From NCBI RefSeq assembly GCF_052324685.1, contig NW_027506901.1, positions 892,001 to 956,000 on the forward strand: a DNA stretch of 64,000 nt, read 5' to 3'. Of the stretch, positions 1-9,579 are shown piece by piece. Source of the stretch: Brachyhypopomus gauderio. Taxonomy: Eukaryota > Chordata > Actinopteri > Gymnotiformes > Hypopomidae. Each line of letters begins with the position of its first letter. Within the stretch, counting starts at the first letter, position 1. The position numbers and the translations under genes were made by a program. The notes under the pieces are model-generated. The model saw only the letters and a program-made list of their open reading frames with translations, was not told the DNA's origin and did not search any database.

Positions 1-608
1 AAGTTTGTTGACAGTGCAGTGGACGGATGCCATTGTCTCAGAATGCCCCCAAGCCTATATTACCTTCTGGTTCTGCCTTTTTTAGCTAGGCTGTAATAAT
101 TTAACTTAGTGCCGGAGTTGCTGCCACACTCCAGAAATGTTTATAATTTTACCTGTCCTGTATATGTCCTCATACAGAGCTAATTTTCCCTGTTTCATTT
201 CTCCACATGGCTGCCCGCCTGCTTGAGGAATAATGAGATGAGGAGAGACAAGCGATCCATCCTGGGCCGGCCACCTCCTGCCTAACCGGATGCCTACACC
301 ATGATGGACATTATTACATCTTTTATATTCTGTCTAAATGGACATTATTGCATCTTTTACATTCTGTCTACATTCTGTCTACATTGTTGTTGTTGTCATG
401 GTGACCGGTGTCGGCCAGAGGAGGATGGGTTCCCCCCCTGAGTCTTGGTTCCTCTCAAGGTTTCTTCCTCATGCAAAAAAAACTAGGGAGTTTTGCCTTG
501 CCACTGTCGCCTTTGGCTTGCTCACTGGGGGCTAGGACTCGGCACTTGTAAAGCTGCTTTGTGACAACAACTGTTGTAAAAAGCGCTATATAAATAAAAT
601 TTGATTGA
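1..608 (+). repeat. LINE-type 3' end fragment with TGAT tail
   Basis: No gene is seen. From about 338 the sequence matches the widespread fish non-LTR 3' end: a segment around 400-540 followed by a stretch ending in GCGCTATATAAATAAA and then short TTGAT/TGAT tandem units (about 598-616). That microsatellite tail is typical of CR1/L2-type LINEs or of SINEs that borrow their tails. The first 330 bases may be more of the same element or unrelated DNA. The family name is from recognition, not a search. Confidence 0.55.
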
Positions 609-714
609 TTGATTGATACACCAGGGGTGGCCAAGAGCCACCAAGAACAACTTTTTTCTGTTACAGCAAAGAGCCACATCATACACATGGGCACACTTGA
701 ACATCACCCATCCC

Positions 715-718
<4 letters not shown>

Positions 719-780
<62 letters not shown>
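719..780. repeat. (CT)n(CA)n microsatellite
   Basis: A CT run passes directly into a CA run. Apparent reading frames across it are low complexity and not genes. Confidence 0.95.
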
Positions 781-820
781 CTCTGCTCAGATTTATTGTA
801 AATGTCACACAAATAGTGTG

Positions 821-1095
821 GGGGAAGTCATGGTCTGGTGGTAGGGAACGGGACTTGTGACAAGAGGGTCGTGGGTTCGATTCCCAGCCAGAGTGGCTAA
901 TCGGGAGATTCGGGAGGATTCCCGATGGGCCAGCTCTTGTCAATCTCTAATTTGGGTCGATTGGGAGGGAAAAATAATTTTGGGCCGGATTTGGGCATGA
1001 AACTCCCAAAATGGCTGAAAAAGGGGTCCCCTCCGGCCCTGGCAAGGCACCTAACCCCAACTGCTCCCCGGGTGCCGGGCTAGGGCTGCCTACTC
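821..1095 (+). mobile_element. tRNA-derived SINE, interrupted copy
   Basis: The head has a tRNA-like A box (TGGTCTGGTGGTAGGGAA) and a clear B box (GGGTTCGATTCCC at 873-885). The body (GGCACCTAACCCCAACTGC and onward) resumes only near 1042, so about 145 bases of unrelated sequence sit inside. The same family recurs at 21570, 23779 and 25471, and reversed at 55437. The tail seen in the other copies is missing here. Confidence 0.8.
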
Positions 1096-1790
1096 TGTTA
1101 AAAACATCCTCTGTTCATCTTTATATTTTAATTTTGCTGTGCATCTTTCCCTGCCATTTTGAGAGCAAACTTGACACAAATTGTTTATTGAAATGATCTC
1201 ATCCTGACTGGGAAGCTTGGCGGTGATTGACGAAAATACCGGAGTGAACTCAAGCTAAGCGAACAGCATATTAAAAAACAAACACAAACGTTGATATAAA
1301 CACAAGGCGTGATGTGCTTCAGGACTTGGAGGAGGTGGGCGCACACTATGAGCTCTGTTATGTATGCAACTGTTGTTTTCTAGGTGAAAATTAGATAAAC
1401 TCCATTATCAACACTCGATACAACGCCACTGACCTGCACTCACCTTTAGGAAGAAGAGAACAGACAGTGTCAGTAGTTTTGAAGCTCCCTCAGTCGTGTG
1501 CGGTGCCTTTACTGCACCTCGTATGTGGTTTATTCCAAACGTGTGACAGAAGACCGCGTCTCACCAACGAGATTCAAAGCACAATCACAATAGCACAGAT
1601 ACTTCATGCCGCTAGTCTCACGTTTTCCATTACACCGGTTTAAAAAGTGTTAGCGGCTCGCTAGGCTTGTAAACAAACCGCGCACCATGAAGATGTAGCA
1701 GTGTGTTGTCCTCAGAGCTGATGAGGTAACCGGGTCACGACACAGACCATTTGTGCAGGTGAGAGTGCGGACCGGCTGGGGAGCCGCTAA
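1096..1790. other. Unassigned DNA, no gene seen
   Basis: Unique-looking sequence. It contains a moderately CpG-containing stretch at about 1490-1790, but no conserved protein, RNA gene or clear repeat was recognised. Confidence 0.5.
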
Positions 1791-1905
1791 GCCCCCTACA
1801 TTAACACTAACCTATACTTTAACCCCCCTACACTAACCCACACTGACCCCTACACGAACACTAACCCATGCACTAACCCCCCTACACGAACACTAACCCC
1901 TACAC

Positions 1906-2248
1906 CAGTGGTTCTCAAACTCTCTCATTCCCCACCTCAGAAGAAGGGGAAATTCCACGCCCCAAATACAAATGCTAGTTTTAAATTAAAAATGTATTGA
2001 ACTAAATTCAATAGGGGTGGCGAACGTAATTTGTTGACGGGGGGGCCGGTACAAATTCATTAAAGGGCCGATTCTAGCCCTGGTTCACACTGTTCCGCAG
2101 ACATTTTAAACATCCGGGGCTTATGAAAACTGAACAGGCATTAAAATGACAGGCTTAAAAAGGTTAATTTCTTCCAATTGCTTGCGCCCCACCTGCAATA
2201 CCTATGCACCCCACTAGTGGGGCGTGCCCCACACTTTGAGAAACGCTG
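1906..2248. mobile_element. hAT-type nonautonomous element 1
   Basis: Ends are CAGTGGTTCTCAAAC on the left and TTTGAGAAACGCTG on the right (imperfect inverted repeats). Both sides carry the 8-bp duplication CCCTACAC (1898-1905 and 2249-2256). CAG...CTG ends with 8-bp duplications are the hallmark of hAT transposons. There is no coding capacity. The interior (about 2016-2045) carries a GGTGGCGAACGTAATTTG unit also found in two other elements here. Confidence 0.88.
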
Positions 2249-2498
2249 CCCTACACTAACCCACATTAACCCCTACATGAACACTAACCCACACTAACCC
2301 CTACACAAACCCACACTAACCCCTACACGAACACTAACCCCCCCACACTAACCCCGTTCACTAACCCACAGTAACCCATACACGAACACTAACCCCCTAC
2401 ACTAACCTCCCTACACGAACCCCGACACTATCTCCCTACACGAACCCACACTAACACTAACCTACATTAACCCCTACACAAACACTAACCCCCTACAC

Positions 2499-2847
2499 CA
2501 GGGGTGCTCATTACGTCGATCGCGATCCACCGGTCGATCGCGAAGGAAGTGTCGGTCGATCGCGAAGGAATGTGCATAGATCACGTCACATAAAATAGTA
2601 GTAGATGAATCGCACATCTGCAGTGACGGTTGTATTTGGATGGATTGACATTCACGGTAGCCAATCTGCAATCCACTCAACAAATTACGTTCGCCACCCC
2701 CCCCCCCCCCCCCCCCCCGGCTCAACAAATAATGTTCGCCACCCCCCCCCCCCCTCAACAAATTACGTTCGCCGCCACCCCGGTAGATCTTTCTGACTTG
2801 GTCATCATATAAGTAGCTCGCAAGCCGAAAACTTGTGGGCACCCCTG
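2499..2847. mobile_element. hAT-type nonautonomous element 2
   Basis: It begins CAGGGGTGCTCATTACGTCG and ends GTGGGCACCCCTG, flanked by CCCTACAC duplications (2491-2498, 2848-2855). GATCGCGA motifs repeat near the left end. The centre (2680-2780) holds three reverse-orientation copies of the GTGGCGAACGTAATTTGTTG unit separated by long C runs. No transposase is present. Confidence 0.88.
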
Positions 2848-2991
2848 CCCTACACTAACCCACACTAACCCCTACACAAACACTAACCAATACACTAACC
2901 CCCCTACACTAACCCACACTAACACAAACCCCTACACTAACCCCCATTAACCCCTACACAAACACTAACCCCTACAGTAACCCCCCTACAC

Positions 2992-3724
2992 CAGACATTT
3001 GGACTCGAGTCCGACTCGAGTCACTAAACTGATGACTTGTGACTTGACTCGACAACGTCACTGAAGACTTGTGACTTGACTTAGACTTACCTTTACTGAC
3101 TTGGACTTGGAATTGGACTTGAGCTTTAAGACTTGAAATCCTTATATTAACATAATAAATAAGTAATATAGAATCACAAAACTGGATCATTTTTTATTAA
3201 ATGGTGCCGTAAAATGTAAACTGCTCAGCTCAGTTTATCCGTAACCAATTGGGGGGGAGAGGGGGGAGGGGGGGTAGCAGCGTTGAATTTGTGCAGAGAT
3301 GACGAGCAACATGCTCCCAAATTTGATCCTGTTCAATTATAAAGATTATGCTGTTGTGAATAAAATAAGAACTGTGACATGCAAGACATGTGGAGTCAGG
3401 ATAAGAGATGGAGATGCAACCACTTCAAACTTTGTTCGTCATTTGAGGCTACACAAACAAAAGTAAGACTCTGCTATGTATATTTAACATAATGATATAA
3501 CGGTTAGCTAGCTAGCTGGGATGTGATAACTCAGGGGTTATCACTAAGCTGCATCAATTGTGTTAAATATTGAAATTACATCTGGTGACTTGACTGGGAC
3601 TTGACGTTTAAGACTTGGGACTTGACTTGAGACTTGATTGTATTGACTTGGGACTTGACTCGAGACTTGATTGTGAAGACTTGAGACTTGTTACTTGCAA
3701 CTTAGTGACTTGTTCACATGTCTG
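2992..3724 (+). mobile_element. hAT-type element 3 with BED-finger exon remnant
   Basis: It begins CAGACATTTGGACTCGAGTC and ends TTCACATGTCTG, with the same CCCTACAC duplication (2984-2991, 3725-3732). Both subterminal regions are built from GACTTGNGACTTG motifs, as in hAT transposase-binding repeats. Unlike the other three array insertions it keeps a coding remnant, listed separately at 3299-3466. Confidence 0.88.
3299..3466 (+). pseudogene. BED zinc-finger fragment of a hAT transposase
   Basis: A 55-residue frame from the ATG at 3299 to the TAA at 3464-3466. It contains a C-x2-C pair (CKTCG) followed after about 18 residues by H-x4-H (RHLRLH), the pattern of the BED zinc finger at the N-terminus of hAT transposases. 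The reading ends in AAAAGTAAG, which looks like a splice donor, so this is probably the first exon of a once-complete transposase whose catalytic part is gone. It cannot encode an active enzyme. Assignment rests on motif spacing plus the hAT-type ends of the host element. Confidence 0.7.
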
Positions 3725-3984
3725 CCCTACACTAACCCACACTAACCCCTACACGAAAACTAACCCATACACTAACCCACACTAACCCATACACGAACAC
3801 TAACCCCTACATGAACATTAAACCCATACACTAACCCACACTAACCCCTACACTAACCCCCATTAACCCCTACACGAACACTAACCCCTACACCAGTGGT
3901 TCCCAAACTTTTTCTGCCGTGCCACCTTTAGTACACGGCACTTTTTTTTGTCTTTTTGTCTTATCTCCTTTTAATGTTTCTTTT

Positions 3985-4075
3985 TATTTATACTGTAAAG
4001 CACTTTGAGTTACATGTATGTATGAAAGGTGCTATACAAATAAAGATTATTATTATTATTATTATTATTTAGTAG
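3985..4075 (+). mobile_element. L2-type LINE 3' tail
   Basis: GAAAGGTGCTATACAAATAA followed by (ATT)n is the characteristic 3' end of fish L2-type LINEs. It lies inside hAT-type element 4. The same tail occurs reversed at about 40425-40465. Confidence 0.75.
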
Positions 4076-4132
4076 ATAAGAATATTTTTGCGCCCCCCTA
4101 CACCCCCCCCCCCCCACATGTGCACATGTTTT

Positions 4133-4160
4133 AAGCCTGGTTTAAGTATAAACCAGGCTT
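4133..4160. repeat. 28-bp perfect-arm palindrome (MITE end-to-end relic)
   Basis: AAGCCTGGTTTA (4133-4144) and its exact reverse complement (4149-4160) are separated by four bases. The 12-base arm equals the terminus of the MITE at 62684, so this may be both ends of that element joined after internal loss. Confidence 0.7.
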
Positions 4161-4483
4161 TACTTCCAAGCTCCGCGCCCCCCCTGCAATAGCTCCGCGC
4201 CCCACCTAGGGGGCGCGCCCCCCACTTTGGGAACCACTGCCCTACACTAACCCCTACATGAACACTAACCCATACACTAACCCCCCTACACGAACACTAA
4301 CCCACACTAACCCATACACTAACCCCCCTACACTAACCCACACTAACCCCTACACGAACACTAACCCCTACACTAACCCACAATAACCCCCCTACATGAA
4401 CACTAACCCCTACACTAACCTACAATAACCCCCCTACATGAACACTAATCCCCCTACACGAACATAACACACACTACTACTCA

Positions 4484-4600
4484 ACTCAGCTTTATTTATA
4501 TAGCACTTTATAAATAGCCATGGCCGGGCCAAAGTTCTGTACATAGGATACAATCAGTTAAAAGAACATAGCAAAAGGTATGTATACATACCTATACATG
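4484..4600 (-). mobile_element. Reversed LINE/SINE 3' tail
   Basis: CAGCTTTATTTATATAGCAC is the reverse complement of the fish non-LTR tail (GTGCTATATAAATAAAG type). Only the 3' end is recognisable. Confidence 0.55.
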
Positions 4601-4632
4601 TATGTATAACTTGTTAAGAAATAATACAGTAT

Positions 4633-4937
4633 CAGGGTTGCCAACTCTCACACAATGAGCGTGAGTCACACACCATACATCCGATTTCTCACGCTGAAAA
4701 AAATCTAGTTTATTCATCTCTGATCTACATCTATGACTCAATGAGTGGGGGGCGTCAGAGAATTTCGAATGTAAATTGTTGACGGGGGGGTGGGGGGGTG
4801 GCGAATGTAAATTGTTGACGGGGGGTGGCGAACGTAAATTGTTGAGGGGGGGATTGATCGATTGCCAGTGGTTGGCCCCACAGCGAACTAGTAACTCGTT
4901 GTGTCTCACGCTCATTGCGTTAGAGTTGGCAACCCTG
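4633..4937. mobile_element. hAT-like element 5
   Basis: Inverted ends CAGGGTTGCCAACTCTCAC and TAGAGTTGGCAACCCTG, with GAGCGTGAG/CTCACGCTC just inside. The interior (4768-4850) has three units of the GTGGCGAANGTAAATTG type with G runs, matching elements 1 and 2. The flanking octamers (4625-4632, 4938-4945) do not match, so the duplication has decayed or the ends were rearranged. Confidence 0.75.
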
Positions 4938-4977
4938 GGTCTTATTAAGGGGGCGGGACACTTCATCTCAGGACACT

Positions 4978-5330
4978 TCACCTGAGGGCCCGTGGACCAC
5001 CCAAGTGACGGGGTGGTCCACGGGCACTTTGTGGCCTGGAGTGCCGTCCGTGTGATGGAGAAGGTACCTGTAGCGTGGTGGGAGAACCGGGAGGCAGGGG
5101 TGCCTCAGCATCCACAGCAGCGTCCAATCCCACCACACCGATGTCACAAGCAGCAGGGACCTCAGTGTCAGATCTGTATGTGTCCCATGGAGCAGGCTGA
5201 ACAGAGTGCAACATGTCAACATGAGCGTCACGCCGGCCAACCGGAGCCTTGGGCCTGTACAGTGTCAGCCGGTCTCTGTACAACAACATTTTTTCTCCCC
5301 CATTTAACCCTATACACAACCTCACTGAGC
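4978..5330 (-). pseudogene. Gypsy integrase C-terminal / 3' coding remnant
   Basis: A minus-strand frame of 115 residues with YRDRLTLYRP near its start and basic and proline-rich sequence after it, in the place where a Gypsy polyprotein continues beyond the integrase core. It is not joined in frame to the core upstream. Identity rests mainly on position. Confidence 0.45.
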
Positions 5331-5392
5331 TGCTTTATCACAGAACACGGTCCCACCCAACTGGACTGTAGCTTCGGGCATAGGCCTCTTGA

Positions 5393-6250
5393 CTATTGTA
5401 TAACCTCTAGGGTTATACAACCACACCTGCTGACCCAAGGACAGCGACCCCCATTACACTGCGCGTCATACGCCCTCTTCTGTTTGAGGCTCGTGGCTCC
5501 CTGGGCGTCCCTTGCGACCTGGTGCGCGTCGTCTAACCTATTTAGTAGGTCCTTAACAAACAACGGACCGGGCTCATACGGCGGGCCTGCATCTGGGGCC
5601 GCTCCAAAGGCAAGGTCTATGGGTGTGTGGAGTTCCCTGCCAAACATAAGGCATGCAGGGGTGAAACCAGTCGATTCCTGCACCGCCGAGCAGGACTGCG
5701 GACAATCTCACGTCCCAGTCTCTCTGATGCCTGCTAGTGACCATAGTGAGCTGGATCACCAGCGTGCGGTTGAATCCCCCTGCAGGTGCAGTGGTGTAGT
5801 CCTACTTTTGCTGATCCCTAGCAATTTGCAGACTTCACCCATAACCTCAGACTCAAAATTTCGCCCTTGGTCACTGTGCAAAGTTTCCAGGACCCTAAAT
5901 TGACAGAAAAATTCGTAGACCAATGCGGTCGCCGTCGTGCTCGCACTCTGTTCCGGCACGGTGTACGCCTCAGGCCACTTTGTAAAGTAGTCCATCGCAA
6001 CGAGGACGTATTTGTTACCTGCCTCAGTAACGGGGAAGGGACCCATGACGTCTATGGCGACCCTTTCCATTGGCGAACCTGAACGCATAGGGATCAGCGG
6101 CGCCCTGGGTCTCATCGCTGGTCCCTTTTTGGGGATGCAATGGACATATAGTTTGACGTCACGTCTACAACCTGGCCACCAAAACCTTTGCCTTAGGCGA
6201 CGCAGCGTCTTAGATACCCCAAAGTGCCCACAGAATAAATTCTGTGTCAA
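5393..6250 (-). pseudogene. Gypsy integrase, disrupted
   Basis: The minus frame 6250-5756 carries part of the N-terminal zinc-binding region (GHFGVSKTLRRLRQRFWWP) and the core with its first two catalytic Asp motifs (AIDVMGPF and LHSDQGRNFES). The frame breaks just after TTPLHLQG, before the expected catalytic Glu. Sequence resumes in another frame at 5683-5393 (TPACLMFGRELHTPID, typical downstream integrase sequence). Integrase would join element DNA to the host chromosome; this copy cannot make a complete enzyme. Confidence 0.85.
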
Positions 6251-6254
6251 ATTT

Positions 6255-7321
6255 GGGATAGGCCAGTACGGGCGCGCTGCACAGTCTACCCTTTAACTCT
6301 CTGAACGCATTCTCACACTCGGGTGACCACACGAATCTCGCCCTGCTGCCAGTAAGGCGATGAAGCCGTGCTGCGACCTCTGCAAACCCCTGTACGAACT
6401 TCCTATAGGACACCAGGCCTACAAAGCTCCTGACCTGCTTAGTGTTCGTCTGGCGAGGCCAGCTCTTCACCGCCTCCGTCTTTGCTGGGTCTGTGCTAAT
6501 CCCCTCACTGCTAATGACATGGCCCAAGAAATTTAAAAGCTGTTGTAGCAGATTGCACTTCATTGAGCTTCAATTTGGCGTGACGTATCCTATTCAGGAC
6601 CGCGTCCAGGTTCATTAACGCCGCCTCGAACGAGCATGTGTGCACCAGTACATCGTCAAGGTAAACAAGGCATTTAGAGTTCGGGACCCCTCTCAGGACC
6701 TTCTCCATGAGTCTTTCAAACGTCACAGGAGCATTACAGAGGCCAAAATGTAGCACATTGAACTGCCACAGTTCTTTACCTATGGTGAATGCAGAGCGTT
6801 CCTTGGCTGACTCGGTGAGGGGAACCTGCCAATAACCGCTGCGCAAATCGAGGGAGCTAAACCATGCAGACCCAGCAAGCAGCTCGAGAGATTCATCGAT
6901 CCTCGGCAATGGGTATGCATCAAGTTTCGTGACAGCGTTAAGTCACCTGTAGTCTACACAAAACCTCCAATTCCCGTCTTTCTTTTGTGACATTACGACC
7001 GGTGAGACCCACGGGCTGTTCGAGGGTTCAGTTATGCCTGCCTCAGCCATGATATTGATCTGCTCCTCAGATCATAAATGGTAGGCGGTGGGGTCTCAAA
7101 CGGGTCAGCCTTGCGTCGCCTGTCACGATGTCATGCGTAGCTAGACTGGTTCTAGTGCAGTCGTTTTCCGACAGGACGAAAATGTCCATGTAACCTTCTA
7201 AAAGTGACCAAACTTTGCCCTTCTGCTCTGCAGTGAGATTGCCCACGCAAACGAGTCCATAGCTCGCAGACAGCCTCAGCGATGTCCGGGCACCCGTGCC
7301 CACCTCGGTTGGCGTCCCCAT
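6255..7321 (-). pseudogene. Gypsy reverse transcriptase, disrupted; RNase H absent
   Basis: Pieces in order: a pre-RT segment (LTAEQKGKVWSLL, 7321-7067), a segment with NSPWVSPVVM and WRFCVDYR followed by an in-frame TGA (plus-strand 6943-6945), then 6909-6511 with FSSLDLRSGYWQ, the LCNAP motif and the catalytic YLDD box. A frame change leads into 6563-6210 (FLGHVISSEGI, connection region). The next recognisable sequence is the integrase zinc region, so the RNase H domain of about 120 residues is deleted. Confidence 0.88.
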
Positions 7322-8720
7322 GTGCCAAATTGCCCTCTAGACGTACCACCGATGATGCACCATGAAATGAAACTCCCCCGGTCTCGCAGTTTATAACTGC
7401 CTCTGCACGTCTCAAAAAGTCCAGCCCTAATATGCATTTGTCGCAGGTATCGCCGAGCCAAAACTTATGTACGAAGTGCCCCCGCCCGAAGTCTACCCTC
7501 ACTAAAGTGTGTTTGCCGAGCACAAGCCTCTCACCCGTTACTGTGGTAAGGCAAATTTTTTCACCACCCAAAATCCTAACATTAGACCTAATTGCCCTAG
7601 TGTTGTAGCGTAACACGGAAACGGCTGACCCGGTGTCGATTAAGGCACTCACCGGCTTGTCATTGACCATCAGGGGGGTGTATAGTCCATTTATGCCCAG
7701 TCGGCGTGAAGGTAGCGAGGACTCGAGTGTGCATTCGGAGGCCTTGTGATCCGGTAGCTCACATCTCCAGCATGTCATCGTTCGACGTCCCGCAGCTGTC
7801 GGACGCATTGTGGGTCCTCTGGAAAGCACCAGCTCCGCCCTCTCCGCCTCTTCGATCGCAAAATCCAGCGACGCCGGGTCCTTCAGCAGGACGTGCGTTT
7901 GTAGCTCAAAAGGTTCCAGTGCCTCCACGAACCTGTCTAAGGCCAACCTTTGTCTGACTTCCTCTGGGAACGCCGGATACGCCTGCCGTACCAGCAGCGT
8001 GATGTCAGCTGCCAATAGCGCAAGGCGTTCGCCATGTGCGCGCCGTCTTAGTGTCAGTCTCTGCCTCGCCACGGCGCTTAACGGCTGCCTGCCAAAGCGT
8101 ACCCTCAGAGCGTTGCGCAGCACGGTTAGATTGTCGTGTTCCTCCTCTCTCAGTTTAATGAGCGTATGCTTAGCGTGGCCTTGCAGTGATAGGCACAAAT
8201 GTGCCGCCGTTTCGTAGTCCAACCATCCCATTCTGTTTGTTGTGATCTTCAGCTGAGCATTGTACTCAGCCCAGTCGGAAAGTCCATCATACATGGGCAG
8301 TTGGAGCAGTGTAATGAGTTTGTTCCGGCCCGAGGCACATGCCGCTATTTCGCTGCAAGCCGGCATAGCACGCTCCGCACGTACGCTGTTCTGACCCGCA
8401 TTGTGTCCCCGCTCCTCGGTGGCCTCCATCGCCGTCATTGGTTGGGCGTCATTGATGCAGGCGGCGCCGCTCCGCGTCTCCGGCCAGTACGCTCGCCGCT
8501 CATTCCGCTGATCAGCTTGTAGCTGCTCTGTCGTTTTCGTCTTCGCCACGTTCCGTCCATCTGCATCTCTCCGCAGCTTCGTTAGTGCTCTTTCTTCCCG
8601 TTGCACCAGTTCGTCCACCTCATCAATCTCGTTCAACAGTTGACGCAGATCGCCCAGAGGCCCACTTTGTGACACCACTTGTGGCGCCGGTGAAGAAGGA
8701 GACTCACTCAAGAAGCTCAT
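7152..8720 (-). pseudogene. Gypsy gag-protease open frame (522 codons)
   Basis: This is the longest surviving frame of the element. Residues about 1-110 are charged and coiled-coil-like (LLNEIDEVDELVQREERAL). About 135-300 is a capsid-like helical region (YDGLSDWAEYNAQL). A C-x2-C-x4-H-x4-C zinc knuckle (CWRCELPDHKASEC) follows, then an aspartic protease with the DTGSAVSVL active site and an ILGLDFL motif. The last 60 or so residues appear to be out of frame with the ancestral polyprotein. Gag would package element RNA and the protease would cut the polyprotein. The first ATG overlaps a possible LTR edge, so the true start is uncertain. Confidence 0.85.
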
Positions 8721-8977
8721 TTTTGCAAGAAATGCGTTTTATTGAATAACAGTAATAACTGTTCTATTACTTTATTTTTCTACACAGGTGCTTTGGCGGC
8801 AGTCATGCCATATCACTGCACACATTTCACATTGATGGTGATTTTTACTCTCCCCAACAAAAGGTCCCCAAAGCATTCCCACATTTCCATAAATGAACTA
8901 ACACAAAGATGCATAAACTGCCATGTTAAGGAACATTAACAAACGTAAATCTCCCACCCTGTACATTTCCCAGCATC

Positions 8978-9575
8978 CTCCGCTAGTCGGTGGCGGAGCT
9001 CATAAGTCCATATTCCCAGCGTCGTCACAATATATATATAAATATATATAAATGATCTCAAATTCTTTGTTCTCCGTAACAATATATGGTAGTATAAAGA
9101 AACACCCCTCAAATACAGGGGAAGGAACATTTAGGCTAAAGTACTTAAAAATGCTTGAAATTGTAACTACTTCGTTTCACAACAAATAGCTGTCTGACTG
9201 AAAAATTCTCTTGTATTACGTAACAAATACGAGCCTCTTGTAATTCCAGGACGAAACATGAGAGAACGTGAAGGCGTTAAGATTGGGCGTTTTCAAAATA
9301 AACAACAATTTAATAATGGGATAAAAAGCGAATTATTTCAAATATTGTCGAGTATATTTATAAATATATAACTTAATTTAGTTTAAGGTGCTGGGAAATT
9401 TTGAAATGGACCGTGAAAGTGACGTACAAGTGCTTGAATTCCACCTTGCAAAGGTGTATGAGGTGCACGAGCTCGCGAAGCACCGTGATTACGTCATTTT
9501 CGGTGCGCGGACCCTCGCGTCTGTGTCGCGACGCGTCAAGTATAAACAGAGGCGGTTCATAAAAGCCGAACAACA
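8978..9575 (-). mobile_element. MITE copy A
   Basis: This 600-bp stretch matches the reverse complement of 62684-63396 over nearly its whole length (shared landmarks GGTAGTATAAAGAAACACC, CGTTTCACAACAAATAGCT, CTTGAATTCCACCTT). It ends near GTCAAGTATAAACA, like the TIR of copy B. It lacks the extra segments of copy B at about 62820-62870 and 63165-63230. No conserved protein is present. Confidence 0.8.
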
Positions 9576-9579
9576 ACAC

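Larger units (their letters stand above)
3894..4239. mobile_element. hAT-type nonautonomous element 4 (composite)
   Basis: It begins CAGTGGTTCCCAAACTTT and ends TTTGGGAACCACTG, near-perfect inverted ends, with the CCCTACAC duplication (3886-3893, 4240-4247). The right subterminal region resembles element 1. The interior contains an L2-type LINE tail (about 3985-4075, ending in repeated ATT) and a 28-bp palindrome at 4133-4160, so other mobile sequences have landed in it or been captured. Confidence 0.88.
1795..4480. repeat. ~20-bp minisatellite split by hAT-type insertions
   Basis: The unit is roughly CACTAACCCCTACACGAACA with small variants. It is seen at 1795-1905, 2249-2498, 2848-2991, 3725-3893 and 4240-4480. 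The blocks between these are four separate transposon-like insertions, and joining the flanks restores one array of about 1.1 kb. The unit contains degenerate CTAACCC, but it is not a true telomere repeat because the 6-bp period is absent. Confidence 0.9.
4960..8745 (-). mobile_element. Ty3/Gypsy-type LTR retrotransposon, internal region, decayed
   Basis: Read on the minus strand the order is gag, aspartic protease, reverse transcriptase, integrase, which is the Ty3/Gypsy order. The RNase H segment is missing and there are stops and frame changes, so the copy is dead. A possible primer-binding site (minus strand TGGTGTCACAAAGTGGG, 8661-8677) with a possible LTR edge (TGTGGCGCC on the plus strand from 8680) lies at the 5' end. 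No matching LTR was found at the left end, where the hAT-like element at 4633-4937 is nearby. Clade within Gypsy is not assigned. Confidence 0.85.

Noticed and set aside
821-890. Possible tRNA gene
   Set aside because: A and B boxes are present but the cloverleaf cannot be completed and the same body follows in several copies; it is a SINE head.
2605-2812. Proline-rich small frames at 2.6-2.8 kb
   Set aside because: Caused by C runs inside hAT-type element 2.
4992-5903. 303-codon plus-strand frame across the Gypsy element
   Set aside because: The real similarity (integrase) is on the opposite strand; this is a mirror frame.
7706-8522. Plus-strand frames opposite the gag-protease frame
   Set aside because: They are antisense shadows; zinc-knuckle and protease motifs are only on the minus strand.
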